A stretch of 64,000 nt of DNA from Rubrivivax sp. A210 (lineage in GTDB: Bacteria > Pseudomonadota > Gammaproteobacteria > Burkholderiales > Burkholderiaceae_C), in NCBI RefSeq assembly GCF_904426505.1, contig NZ_CAJGBN010000056.1, positions 1-64,000 on the forward strand. Direction: 5' to 3'. Shown piece by piece: positions 7,024 to 15,370 of this stretch. Both the position numbers and the translations under genes were made by a program. The notes beneath the pieces are model-generated. The model was not told the DNA's origin. It searched no databases and saw only the letters and a program-made list of their open reading frames with translations. The first letter of the stretch is position 1. The number at the start of each line of letters is the position of its first letter.

Positions 7024-8205
7024 TCAGGATTGCGCCAGGCGCTGCACCGCGCGCCGCGTGCCGCCGTCGCCAACATTGACACCCAGCGTGAGCAGCGCCG
7101 CCTCGACGCCGCCCAGGGCGCCCAGGATCAGCGCCGGGTTGCTGTCGCCCAGGTGGCCGATGCGGAAGGCACGGCCGGCCAGCGGCCCCAGGCCGCCGGC
7201 CACGGCAACCTGGAAGCGCTCACGCGCGATGCGACGCAGCGCGTCGACATCGACGCCCTTGACTGCGATGGTGGTCACCGAGACCGAGCGGCAGGACTCA
7301 TCACGGGAAAAGAAATCCAGCGCCCCGCCCTCGCGCCAGCCCTCCACCGCCGCCTGCACCAGGCCGGCCAGCAGGCGGTGGCGCGCGTGCACCGCGTCCA
7401 GGCCCTCGCGGAAGATCAGGCCCAGCGCCGCCTCAAGCCCGAACATCAGGTTCTGCGGCGCGGTGCCGCAGAACTTGCGGTAGGACAGCGGGTCGCGCCG
7501 GCGCAGCCAGTCCCAGTAGAAGCGCGGCGCCGGGTTGTGCCGGGCGGCGGCCATGCCGCGCGCATTGACGGCCACGATGCCCAGGCCGGGCGGGCACATC
7601 AGGCCTTTCTGCGAGGCTCCGACCGCGACATCCAAGCCCAGCGCGTCCATCGCGAAGGGCGCCGCACCCAGCGAAGCCACGACATCGGCCACCAGCAGGG
7701 CCGGATGCCCGGCCGCAGCCATGGCGCGGCGGATCGCGGCGATGTCGCTGGTGACGCCGCTGGCGGTGTCGGTGTGTACCGCGAAGACGGCCTGGATGGC
7801 GTGGCCGCGGTCGTCGCGCAACGCCTGCTCGACGGCTTCGACGTCGATCGGCCAACCCTCGCGCCAGGGCGTGCGTACCACGGTGCGGCCCAGGGCCTCG
7901 GTCTGCACCGCCCAGGATTCGGAGAAGTGCCCGGTGCCGGGCACCAGCACCGCCTGCCCCGGCGCGGCCAGGTTCTCGACCACCGCCTCCCACACGCCAT
8001 GGCCGTTGCTGGCGTAAAAGAAGACATCGGCCGCGCTACTGCCCAGCAGGCGGCGCAGGCCGGCCTCGCAGGCGGCGATGTTGGCATCCACGCGCGCATC
8101 GCCCAGGTCCATGGGCTGCACGCTCATCGCGTGCAGCACCTCGTCGGGCAGCGGCGTCGGGCCCGGCGAATGCAGCAGGCGGCGGCCGGGAATGCGGTCG
8201 GTCAT
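7024..8205 (-). CDS. Class V PLP aminotransferase (serine/alanine-glyoxylate type)
   Basis: The protein (393 residues) belongs to the class V aminotransferase family that includes serine-glyoxylate and alanine-glyoxylate aminotransferases. N-terminal LLHSPGPTPLPDEVLHAM is the typical family opening (substrate carboxylate site), VADVVASLG is the PLP-ring aspartate segment, and VGASQKGLMCPPG holds the Schiff-base Lys200. In context with gcvTHP and sdaA it could link glyoxylate with serine or glycine, but the amino donor cannot be told from sequence. The ATG at 8205 has no Shine-Dalgarno; a TAACAT box ends 6 bases before it, so a leaderless mRNA is plausible. Confidence 0.85.
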   Translation of the reverse strand: MTDRIPGRRLLHSPGPTPLPDEVLHAMSVQPMDLGDARVDANIAACEAGLRRLLGSSAADVFFYASNGHGVWEAVVENLAAPGQAVLVPGTGHFSESWAVQTEALGRTVVRTPWREGWPIDVEAVEQALRDDRGHAIQAVFAVHTDTASGVTSDIAAIRRAMAAAGHPALLVADVVASLGAAPFAMDALGLDVAVGASQKGLMCPPGLGIVAVNARGMAAARHNPAPRFYWDWLRRRDPLSYRKFCGTAPQNLMFGLEAALGLIFREGLDAVHARHRLLAGLVQAAVEGWREGGALDFFSRDESCRSVSVTTIAVKGVDVDALRRIARERFQVAVAGGLGPLAGRAFRIGHLGDSNPALILGALGGVEAALLTLGVNVGDGGTRRAVQRLAQS

Positions 8206-8211
8206 GCGCCG

Positions 8212-8217
8212 ATGTTA
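8212..8217 (-). promoter_or_regulatory. -10 box (TAACAT) 6 bases before the aminotransferase ATG
   Basis: The arrangement is TAACAT-CGGCGC-ATG. Transcription would start about at the ATG itself, giving a leaderless mRNA. No Shine-Dalgarno competes. The -35 region would lie inside the end of the upstream enoyl-CoA hydratase gene. Confidence 0.4.
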
Positions 8218-8227
8218 CGAGGCGCGC

Positions 8228-9028
8228 TCAGCGTTCCGTGCCGGGCTTGGCGGCCCAGGCCGGCGGGCGCTTGTCGATGAAGGCCTGCACGCCTTCCAGC
8301 GCCGCGGCATCCATCATGTTGCAGGCCATGGTGCGGCCGGCGTCCTCGTAGGCAGCGGCGATGCCGGCCTCGAGCTGGCGGTAGAACAGCGCCTTGCCCG
8401 CGGCCAGCGCCACCGCCGGCTTGGCGACGATGCTGGCCACCAGGCGCTCGACCTCGGCATCCAGCTGATCGGCCTCAGCGACGCGGTTGACCAGGCCCTT
8501 GGCGCGCGCCTCGTCGGCATCGATGAATTCGCCCGTCACCAGCATCTCGAAGGCCGCCTTGCGACCCAGGTTGCGGCTGAGCGCGACGCTGGGCGTGCTG
8601 CAGAACAGGCCCAGGTTGACGCCGCTGACGGCAAAGCGCGTGCCACGGGCCGCCACCGCCAGATCGCACATCGCCACCAGCTGGCAGCCGGCGGCGGTGG
8701 CGATGCCCTGCACACGCGCCACCACCGGCAGCGGCAGCTTCTGGATAGCGAGCATCATCTTTGCGCACTGCGCGAACAGGCGCTCGTAGTAGCCGAGCGA
8801 AGGCTGGGCGCGCATTTCCTTGAGATCGTGGCCGGCGCAGAAGGCGCGGCCGGCGGCGGCGATGACGACCACGCGCGCCGCGCTGTCGGCCGCCACGGCG
8901 TCGAGTGCCGCTTGCAGCGCAGCCAGCATGTCCTCGCTGAGCGAGTTGAAGGCCGATGGCCGGTTGAGTGTGAGCGTGACGACGCCACGCGCGTCTTTCT
9001 CGTGCAGCACCAGGGGTTCTTGCGACAA
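8228..9028 (-). CDS. Enoyl-CoA hydratase/isomerase family protein (ECHDC3-like)
   Basis: This is a crotonase-fold protein of 266 residues, acting on acyl-CoA thioesters. The oxyanion-hole segments are present: AFCAGHDLKEM and the ATAAGCQLVAMCDLAVA region. The second catalytic region reads GLFCSTPSVALSRNLG, as in the ECHDC3-like branch, instead of the GxxPxxGGT of true hydratases, so hydratase activity is uncertain. The start is TTG at 9028, chosen because GAGGAG lies 7 bases upstream and the next in-frame ATG would remove conserved sequence. The aminotransferase gene follows after 22 bases. Confidence 0.88.
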   Translation of the reverse strand: MSQEPLVLHEKDARGVVTLTLNRPSAFNSLSEDMLAALQAALDAVAADSAARVVVIAAAGRAFCAGHDLKEMRAQPSLGYYERLFAQCAKMMLAIQKLPLPVVARVQGIATAAGCQLVAMCDLAVAARGTRFAVSGVNLGLFCSTPSVALSRNLGRKAAFEMLVTGEFIDADEARAKGLVNRVAEADQLDAEVERLVASIVAKPAVALAAGKALFYRQLEAGIAAAYEDAGRTMACNMMDAAALEGVQAFIDKRPPAWAAKPGTER

Positions 9029-9108
9029 AGCTTGCTCCTCGATACGTCGGCTGCCACGCCGGAGGCGGCCTGTGCGGCAATTGTCGCGCCTGCGGGCCGC
9101 GCCGGCTC

Positions 9109-9136
9109 TTCAACTCGGCTCGCGCCTGACGATACT
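9109..9136 (+). promoter_or_regulatory. Candidate promoter of the cupredoxin/EB_dh pair
   Basis: TTCAAC (9109-9114) and GATACT (9131-9136) are separated by 16 bases, a weak sigma-70-like pair. It lies in the 176-bp divergent gap upstream of the cupredoxin gene, about 70 bases before its start. Confidence 0.3.
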
Positions 9137-9204
9137 GGCGCGTGCCCCGCGCCGTATCGACGCCACCCCTGCCCTGCTGCCGCGACGCCGACGAGAATCC
9201 TGCC

Positions 9205-9678
9205 ATGCCCCGACTGCCTGCCCTGCCCGCCCTTTGCGCCACCGCAGCACTGCTGGCCGCCTGTCAGACCCCGCCCGCCGCAGCGCCCGGCCATGTCACC
9301 GACGGCGCCGCCATCGTCGCGGCGGCCGACTGGGACGCGATGGAAACGGTGACGGTGGAACTGGCCGAACACAGCTTCACGCCCAGCGTGCTGCGCCTGC
9401 GCGCCGGCAAGCCTTACCGCATCCAGTTGCGCAATGTGGGCGAGAAGGACCACTACTACACGGCGCCGGAGTTCTTCCGCGCGGTGGCCTGGCGCAAGCT
9501 GATGGTGGCCCGGCAGGCGGAGATCAAGGTCGACTATGTCAACGCCGCCGAGGTGCTGGCGCGCAGGGGCCAGCTCGACCTCTTCCTGGTGCCGGTGCGC
9601 AAAGGCAGCTACCTGGTCGTCTGCACCATCGACGACCATCGCGAACACGGCATGGAAGGCACGATCGTCGTCGAATGA
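9205..9678 (+). CDS. Cupredoxin-domain lipoprotein
   Basis: The 157-residue precursor has a lipoprotein signal ending in LLAAC (Cys20), so it is likely anchored in the membrane and facing the periplasm. The rest is a small blue-copper-type beta sandwich: the EHSFTPSVLRLRAGKPYRIQL segment, then likely type-1 copper ligands His83 (KDHYYTAPEF), Cys140, His145 and Met150 in the C-x4-H-x4-M loop (CTIDDHREHGM). This suggests copper binding or electron transfer. ATG 9205 was preferred over the in-frame upstream ATG because it starts directly at the signal peptide. It overlaps the next gene by ATGA. Confidence 0.85.
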   Translation: MPRLPALPALCATAALLAACQTPPAAAPGHVTDGAAIVAAADWDAMETVTVELAEHSFTPSVLRLRAGKPYRIQLRNVGEKDHYYTAPEFFRAVAWRKLMVARQAEIKVDYVNAAEVLARRGQLDLFLVPVRKGSYLVVCTIDDHREHGMEGTIVVE

Positions 9679-10598
9679 AGAACCTGCACGCCACCCTGCC
9701 CACAGCCCTTTCGGCGGCCCTGCTGGAGGCCGTGCTGCTGGCGCCCGCGCCGGCTGCGGCCCAGGCGGCCCAGGCGCTGCCGGTGCCTGCACTGGCCACG
9801 CCGCCCAAGGTGGACGGCGACCTGGCCGAATGGGGCAGCGAGGGCTGGCTGGCGGTGGCGGTGAGGCCGGCGCTGGAACGCAAGGACAGGCCCCGCTACG
9901 GCCTGGACGAGGCCGACGACCAGAACCACACCGGCAGCCTGACGGTGCAGATCAAGGCGGGCATCGCCGACGGTCGCCTCTTCATCGCCGTGCGCTACCC
10001 CGACAGCCGCGAGGACAAGGACACAGCCGCCTGGGAGTGGCGCGACGGCCGCTATGTCCAGTCGCGCCGGTCGGAAGACCAGTTTGCCGTGCGCTTCCAC
10101 CTCGCCGGCGACTACGACCGCAGCATGCTCAGCGCCCGGGACTACCGCGCCGACGTCTGGCTCTGGTCGGCCGGCCGCAGCAACCCCACCGGCGTGGCCG
10201 ACGATTACTCGCACAGCTTCACGACCCGCTCCACCGAGGACGCCGCCGAATACAGCCTGCCCGGCGGCAAGACGGCCTACATCCGCAAGCCGCGCGACGC
10301 CGGGAGGCCGGCCTACCGCAGCCTGCCGGCACCGCGCGAGCACAAGGGTGATCGCTTGCCCGCGTTTGAAGCCCAGAAGGCGACGGGCAGCGCCGCCGAC
10401 GTGGCCGCCCGCGGCCAGTGGAAGGCCGGGTTCTGGAGCCTGGAATTCGCACGCGCCCTCCACACCGGCCAGGCCGACGACGTGGTCTTCGTGCCAGGCC
10501 AGAAGCTGCTGGGCCAGATCGCGGTCTTCAACCACGGCCGCGACGAGCACAAGTCGGTCTCGGAGCCGGTGCTTTTCGAGTTCGCGCCGCCGCGCTGA
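9675..10598 (+). CDS. EB_dh-domain (ethylbenzene dehydrogenase-type heme) periplasmic protein
   Basis: The 307-residue protein has a signal peptide (about 1-29, ending AAAQA) and an ethylbenzene-dehydrogenase-type domain, a family that binds heme b in the gamma subunits of DMSO-reductase-family enzymes. Recognisable segments are PKVDGDLAEWGSEGW near the N-terminus, DGRLFIAVRYPDS, EDQFAVRFHL and the DVWLWSAGRSNPTGVADD region. The C-terminus ends in a final beta strand (SEPVLFEF). Its start overlaps the cupredoxin stop as ATGA, so the two are translated together. No molybdopterin catalytic subunit is nearby, so it probably works as a stand-alone redox or sensor partner. Confidence 0.8.
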   Translation: MKNLHATLPTALSAALLEAVLLAPAPAAAQAAQALPVPALATPPKVDGDLAEWGSEGWLAVAVRPALERKDRPRYGLDEADDQNHTGSLTVQIKAGIADGRLFIAVRYPDSREDKDTAAWEWRDGRYVQSRRSEDQFAVRFHLAGDYDRSMLSARDYRADVWLWSAGRSNPTGVADDYSHSFTTRSTEDAAEYSLPGGKTAYIRKPRDAGRPAYRSLPAPREHKGDRLPAFEAQKATGSAADVAARGQWKAGFWSLEFARALHTGQADDVVFVPGQKLLGQIAVFNHGRDEHKSVSEPVLFEFAPPR

Positions 10599-10605
10599 CG
10601 GCCTG

Positions 10606-10627
10606 GCCGCCGCGGCCCGGTGGCGGC
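10606..10627. terminator. Hairpin between convergent genes
   Basis: A perfect 6-bp stem (GCCGCC/GGCGGC) with a 10-base loop fills the 29-bp space between the EB_dh gene and the convergent diguanylate cyclase gene. There is no T-run on either strand, so it is only a terminator-like structure. Confidence 0.35.
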
Positions 10628-12331
10628 TCAACTGCCTTGATCGAGCGCCACGCTGTGGGCGATGCAGACGCGGTTGCGCCCCGAACGCTTGGCCTGGTAC
10701 ATGGCGGCGTCGGCGGCCTCGATCAGGCGCGACTGCTGGCTGGCATCGATGTCGGGGAATTCGGCAATGCCGATGGAGGCGGTCACGCGCAGGCCGTCGA
10801 TGGAGAGCCGCTCGATGTCCTGCCGCAGCCGCTCGGCCAGGCTGTAGGCGCCGGCCTTGTTGGTGTTGGGCAGGATGGCGACGAATTCTTCGCCGCCGTA
10901 GCGGCAGGGCGAGTCTGGGCCTCGCAGTGCGGCCCGCATCAGGCGAGCCACTTCCTTGAGCACGCGGTCGCCCATGTCATGGCCGTGGGCGTCGTTGAAC
11001 CGCTTGAAGTGGTCGACGTCGAACAACAGCACCGACAGCGGCAGGTGGTAGCGCTTGGCCCGCTCGAGTTCGGTCTGCAGCGCCTCGTCCAGGTAGCGCC
11101 GGTTGTAGAGCAGCGTCAGGCCGTCGGTGTTGGACAGGCGGCGCAACTCGTCCTCGAGCCGCTTTTCCTCGGTGATGTCGCGCAGCAGCGCGGCACTGCC
11201 CACGCGCTTGCCCTCGGCATCGTTGATGCGAGCGGCATGTACGCTCAGCACATGCGAGTTGTACTCGAGGGTGTGGGGGCCGTTGTCGGCGTGAGCCTCC
11301 TCCAGCCACTGTTCCATCAGCAGCGGCTCGTCGAACAGCTTGAGGAAGCCCTCTTCGACGATGCGATCCTGGCTCTTGCCCAGCAACCGGGTCGCGGCCG
11401 GATTGACCAGCACCACCTGGTCGGTGGCATCGGTGACGATGATGGCCTCGCGCGCACCCAGGATGATGGTGGTCAGCTTGTCCTGCTCGAGCCGCAGGCC
11501 CTGGTAGGTCTTGAGCAGCTCGTTGGTCATGGTGTTGAAGCTACCGGCCATCTGGGCCAGCTCGTCCTGGCCCTTCACCGGCACCTTTTGGTCGAGTTCG
11601 CCGGCCGAGGCGCGCTTCATCGCGTGCGTCATCTTCTCGATCGGCCTCACCACCGAGCGGCGCATGATGGCGCCAGTGAGGAAGAGCGTAGCCAGCAGGG
11701 TCGGCGCGAGCACCAGGATGGATGCCTTGCGGGTTTCGTAGATGTCACCCTCCACCGTCTGCAGCGATGCCCCCAGCAGGATGACGCCGCGCACCGCCTG
11801 GGTCTGGCTATGGCACTTGTGGCAGGCCTTCTGGTTGACGATGGGTGCCAGGATGCGCAACGAACGCTCGCCGCGCTCGTTGGTGGTGTAGTGCATCACC
11901 GGCGCCCGACTCTCGACCGCCTGCAGCAGCTGCGGGTTGTCGGCGGCCAGCTTGCGCTCCTCGGTCTCCTTGTCGCGCTCGCGAAACACCTCGTCGCCAC
12001 GGCGGCGGTTGACGTCCTGGATGGTGCGGTTGTCGCCGAAGGCCTCGAGACCGTCGACGCGCAGGACGTGGAAATCGTCGATGCCCTCGACCTTGTGCAG
12101 TCGGTTGGCGAAGGACTGGGCGATGTCGGCATAGCCGGCCAGCATCACGCTCTGCAGGTTCTGGCTGACGGTCTCGGTCAGCTTGAGCATGTTGCGCTCG
12201 TTCTGCGCCAGCACCGCGCGCTCCTGGTAGTTGACGTAGAACCAGGCGATGGCCACCAGCCCCAGCGTCACGGTCAGCCCCACCACCGCGAGGATGCGGT
12301 GGCCGATGCGGTTGAACGAGATCAGCGCCAT
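10628..12331 (-). CDS. Diguanylate cyclase with periplasmic heme-c-type sensor, HAMP and PAS
   Basis: This 567-residue protein probably makes c-di-GMP. Order: membrane helix 11-33; periplasmic sensor 34-203 containing CHKCH (Cys170, Cys173, His174), a c-type heme attachment motif; membrane helix 204-224; HAMP about 225-278; PAS about 285-400; GGDEF about 410-560. The active site is GGEEF and an inhibitory I-site RGPD lies exactly five residues before it, so both catalysis and product inhibition look intact. Mature heme attachment would need the ccm system encoded nearby. The start is 27 bases from the upstream acyl-CoA synthetase stop. Confidence 0.92.
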   Translation of the reverse strand: MALISFNRIGHRILAVVGLTVTLGLVAIAWFYVNYQERAVLAQNERNMLKLTETVSQNLQSVMLAGYADIAQSFANRLHKVEGIDDFHVLRVDGLEAFGDNRTIQDVNRRRGDEVFRERDKETEERKLAADNPQLLQAVESRAPVMHYTTNERGERSLRILAPIVNQKACHKCHSQTQAVRGVILLGASLQTVEGDIYETRKASILVLAPTLLATLFLTGAIMRRSVVRPIEKMTHAMKRASAGELDQKVPVKGQDELAQMAGSFNTMTNELLKTYQGLRLEQDKLTTIILGAREAIIVTDATDQVVLVNPAATRLLGKSQDRIVEEGFLKLFDEPLLMEQWLEEAHADNGPHTLEYNSHVLSVHAARINDAEGKRVGSAALLRDITEEKRLEDELRRLSNTDGLTLLYNRRYLDEALQTELERAKRYHLPLSVLLFDVDHFKRFNDAHGHDMGDRVLKEVARLMRAALRGPDSPCRYGGEEFVAILPNTNKAGAYSLAERLRQDIERLSIDGLRVTASIGIAEFPDIDASQQSRLIEAADAAMYQAKRSGRNRVCIAHSVALDQGS

Positions 12332-12358
12332 GGGGATGTCGGTGCCGGGCGTGCGGCT

Positions 12359-14005
12359 CTATTCGAAGGCCGCACCCGAGCGCGCCCGTTCGCGCAGCTG
12401 GAACTTCTGGATCTTGCCGGTGCTGGTCTTGGGAATGGGCTCGAAACGGATCTCGCGCGGCACCTTGTAGCCCGCCAGCAGGCCCTTGCAATGCGCCACC
12501 AGCTCGGCCGCGGTGACGGTTGAATCGGCCTTGGTCTCGACATAGGCCACCGGCGCCTCGCCCCACTTGGGGTCGGGCCGCGCCACCACGGCGCAGGCCA
12601 GCACCGCGGGGTGGCGGTAGAGCGCGTCCTCGACCTCGAGGCTGCTGATGTTCTCGCCGCCCGAGATGATGATGTCCTTGCTGCGGTCCTTGATCTTGAC
12701 GTAGCGGTCGGCCTCCATCACCGCCAGGTCGCCGGTGTGGAACCAGCCGCCGGCAAAGGCGGCCTCGGTGGCGGCCGGGTTCTTGAGATAGCCCTTCATC
12801 ACGATGTTGCCGCGGAACATGATCTCGCCCATGGTCTGGCCGTCGGCCGGCGTCTCGGCCAGGCTCTCGGCGTCGAGCACCGTCATGCCTTCCTGCAGGC
12901 CGTAGCGCACGCCCTGGCGGCCGTTCAGGCGCGTCTGCTCGGACAGGCTCTCTGCCGCCCACGAAGGCCGCTTGACGGCCACCGCCGCCGGGCCGTAGAC
13001 CTCGGTGAGGCCGTAGACATGGGTGATGTCGAAGCCGATGCGCGCCATGCCCTCGATCATGGCCGCCGGCGGCGCCGCGCCGGCGACCATGCCGCGCACC
13101 TTCTGCCGTATGCCCTCGCGCTGCTCGGCGGGTGCGTTGATGAGCAGGTTGTGCACGATGGGCGCGGCGCAGTAGTGGTCGACGCCGTGCTCGCGCATGG
13201 CATCGAGAATGGCCTTGGCCTCGACACGGCGCAGGCAGACATGGGTGCCGCCCAGCAGCGCCACCGTCCACGGGAAGCACCAGCCGTTGCAGTGGAACAT
13301 CGGCAGCGTCCACAGGTATTTCGGGAAGTGCGGCATGGTCCAGGTGGCCGCGTTGCTGACCGCGTTGAGGTAGGCGCCGCGATGGTGGGTGACCACGCCC
13401 TTGGGGTCACCGGTGGTGCCGCTGGTGTAGCTCACGGCGATGGCGTCCCATTCGTCGGCAGGGCCTTCCAGGCGCGCCAGCGGCGCGTGGGCGGCCAGCA
13501 GGGCCTCGTACTCGTGCGCGCCCAGGGCGGCGCCGGCGCCGGTGTATTCGCTGTCGAAGACGTCGATCACCACCAGCTGGCGGCCGTGCTCCTGGGCCAG
13601 GGCCTTGAGCGCCGGCGCGATCACGGGCGCGAACTCGCGGTCGGTGATCAGAACCTGGGCCTCGCAGTGGTTCATCTGCCAGGCCAGCAGCGGCGCATCG
13701 AGCCGCGTGTTGAGGGTGTTGAGCACGGCGCCCAGGGCCGGCACGGCGTAGTGCGCCTCCACCATTTCGGGCGTGTTGGGCAGCATCACGCTCACCGTGC
13801 TGCCGTGGCCCACACCCAGGCTGCGCAGCGCCGCCGCCAGCCGCGCCGCACGTCCGCGCGTCTGGGCCCAGGTGTAGCGGCGCGCGCCGTGAACCACGGC
13901 CGGCAGGTCGCCGAAGACCTCGGCGCTGCGCTCGACGAAGCTGGTCGGGCTCAGCGCCACGTAGTTGGCCGCGTTCTTGTCCAGATGCTGGTCGTAGATG
14001 CTCAT
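12359..14005 (-). CDS. Acyl-CoA synthetase (AMP-forming, medium/long-chain type)
   Basis: This is a member of the ANL adenylating family, forming acyl-AMP and then acyl-CoA. The 548-residue protein contains the phosphate-binding loop SYTSGTTGDPKG, the MFHCNGW segment typical of the AlkK-like branch, GLTEVYGP, GWFHTGDLAV and the hinge region KDRSKDIIISGGENISS, with catalytic lysine in PKTSTGKIQKF. ATG 14005 was chosen over GTG 14011 because GGGAG is 9 bases before it. The fatty-acid chain length cannot be decided. It may share a transcript with the downstream cyclase gene. Confidence 0.92.
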   Translation of the reverse strand: MSIYDQHLDKNAANYVALSPTSFVERSAEVFGDLPAVVHGARRYTWAQTRGRAARLAAALRSLGVGHGSTVSVMLPNTPEMVEAHYAVPALGAVLNTLNTRLDAPLLAWQMNHCEAQVLITDREFAPVIAPALKALAQEHGRQLVVIDVFDSEYTGAGAALGAHEYEALLAAHAPLARLEGPADEWDAIAVSYTSGTTGDPKGVVTHHRGAYLNAVSNAATWTMPHFPKYLWTLPMFHCNGWCFPWTVALLGGTHVCLRRVEAKAILDAMREHGVDHYCAAPIVHNLLINAPAEQREGIRQKVRGMVAGAAPPAAMIEGMARIGFDITHVYGLTEVYGPAAVAVKRPSWAAESLSEQTRLNGRQGVRYGLQEGMTVLDAESLAETPADGQTMGEIMFRGNIVMKGYLKNPAATEAAFAGGWFHTGDLAVMEADRYVKIKDRSKDIIISGGENISSLEVEDALYRHPAVLACAVVARPDPKWGEAPVAYVETKADSTVTAAELVAHCKGLLAGYKVPREIRFEPIPKTSTGKIQKFQLRERARSGAAFE

Positions 14006-14032
14006 GCGCACGCGCTCCCGGTGAGGGGCGTC

Positions 14033-14038
14033 ATCTTA
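14033..14038 (-). promoter_or_regulatory. Candidate -10 box (TAAGAT) of the acyl-CoA synthetase gene
   Basis: TAAGAT lies 27 bases before the ATG in the 56-bp gap after metY, leaving room for a short leader with its Shine-Dalgarno. No clear -35 was identified. Confidence 0.35.
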
Positions 14039-14061
14039 TGCCGGCACCAGGGCCGGCCGGC

Positions 14062-15366
14062 TCAGCCGGTGGCCCGGGCCAGCGCCTGGTCCATGTCCCA
14101 GAGGATGTCGTCGATGTGCTCCAGCCCCACCGAGATGCGCACCATGTCGGGCCGCACGCCGGCGGCAAGCTGCTGGGCGGGGTCGAGCTGGCGGTGGGTG
14201 GTGCTGGCCGGGTGGCTGATGAGGGTGCGCGTGTCGCCGATGTTGACGAGGTGGCTCATGAACTGCGCGCCCTCGATGAAGCGCACGCCGGCCGCGACGC
14301 CACCGTCGCCATCGCCCGCCGACGGCTTGACGCCGAAGGCCAACAGCCCCGAGGCGCCGCGCATCTGGCGCTGCATCAGCGCGTGCTGCGGGTGGCTTTC
14401 CAGCCCCGGGTAGTTGACCCAGCCCACGCGCGGGTCGTCGCGCAGGAAGCGCGCCACGGCCAGCGCATTGGCGCAATGGCGCTCCATGCGCAGCGGCAGG
14501 GTCTCGACGCCCTGCAGGATCTGCCAGGCGGCCATGGGCGCCAGCGCCGCGCCGTAGACGCGCAGCGTCTCCATGCGGCAGCGCATCGTGAAGCCGAAGT
14601 CGCCGAAGGTCTCGTAGAAGCGCACGCCGTGGTAGCCGGGCGAGGGCTCGGTCATGCCCGGAAATTTGCCGTTGTCCCAGGGAAAGCGCCCGCTCTCGAC
14701 GATCACGCCGCCCAGCGTGGTGCCGTGGCCGGCGAGGTACTTGGTGGCGCTATGCACCACCAGGTCGGCGCCCAGCGCGCAGGGGTTGCACAGGAAGGGG
14801 CTGGGCACGGTGTTGTCGATGATCAGCGGCACGCCGTGGGCATGGGCCACCTCGGCGATGGCGGCGATGTCCAGGACGACGAGGCTGGGGTTGCCCAGGC
14901 TCTCGGCAAACACGGCGCGCGTGTTGGGGCGCATGGCCGCGGCAAAGGCGGCGGGGTCGGTGGCGTCGACAAAGCTCGTCTCGATGCCGAACTTGCGCAG
15001 GCTGACGGCCAGCATGGTGACGCTGCCGCCATAGAGGGCGCCGGCGGCAACGACGTGGTCGCCCGCCTGCAGGATGGTCATCAGCGCCATGGCCTCGGCG
15101 GCCATGCCGCTGGCGCAGGCGATGGCGGCGCGGCCACTCTCCAGCGCCGCCACCCGTTCTTCCAGTGCCGCCACCGTAGGGTTGCTCAGCCGCGAATAGA
15201 CGTTGCCGAAGGTGGCCAGGTTGAAGAGCTGGGCGGCGTGCTCGGCGCTGTCGAAGACAAAGCTGGTGGTCTGGTAGATGGGCAGGGCACGCGCGCCGGT
15301 GGCGGCGTCGGGGATCTGGCCGGCATGGATGGCCAGGGTCTCGGGCTTGTAGGCGTGGTCGGCCAT
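14062..15366 (-). CDS. metY: O-acetylhomoserine sulfhydrylase (first of two paralogs)
   Basis: This PLP enzyme makes homocysteine from O-acetylhomoserine and sulfide in methionine synthesis. The 434-residue protein has the Cys/Met-metabolism family core: YSRLSNPTVAALEERVAALE, the PLP-stacking GALYGGS segment, IIDNTVPSPF, and the Schiff-base lysine in HSATKYLAGHG (Lys209). The length, above the 380-400 of MetB/MetC, fits MetY. It follows the CoA-binding gene after 4 bases. A second homolog occurs at 39229. Confidence 0.92.
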   Translation of the reverse strand: MADHAYKPETLAIHAGQIPDAATGARALPIYQTTSFVFDSAEHAAQLFNLATFGNVYSRLSNPTVAALEERVAALESGRAAIACASGMAAEAMALMTILQAGDHVVAAGALYGGSVTMLAVSLRKFGIETSFVDATDPAAFAAAMRPNTRAVFAESLGNPSLVVLDIAAIAEVAHAHGVPLIIDNTVPSPFLCNPCALGADLVVHSATKYLAGHGTTLGGVIVESGRFPWDNGKFPGMTEPSPGYHGVRFYETFGDFGFTMRCRMETLRVYGAALAPMAAWQILQGVETLPLRMERHCANALAVARFLRDDPRVGWVNYPGLESHPQHALMQRQMRGASGLLAFGVKPSAGDGDGGVAAGVRFIEGAQFMSHLVNIGDTRTLISHPASTTHRQLDPAQQLAAGVRPDMVRISVGLEHIDDILWDMDQALARATG

Positions 15367-15370
15367 GGTG

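Noticed and set aside
8820..9674. In-frame N-terminal extension of the EB_dh protein
   Set aside because: It would overlap the whole cupredoxin gene and lacks homology; the ATG at 9675 begins with a signal peptide.
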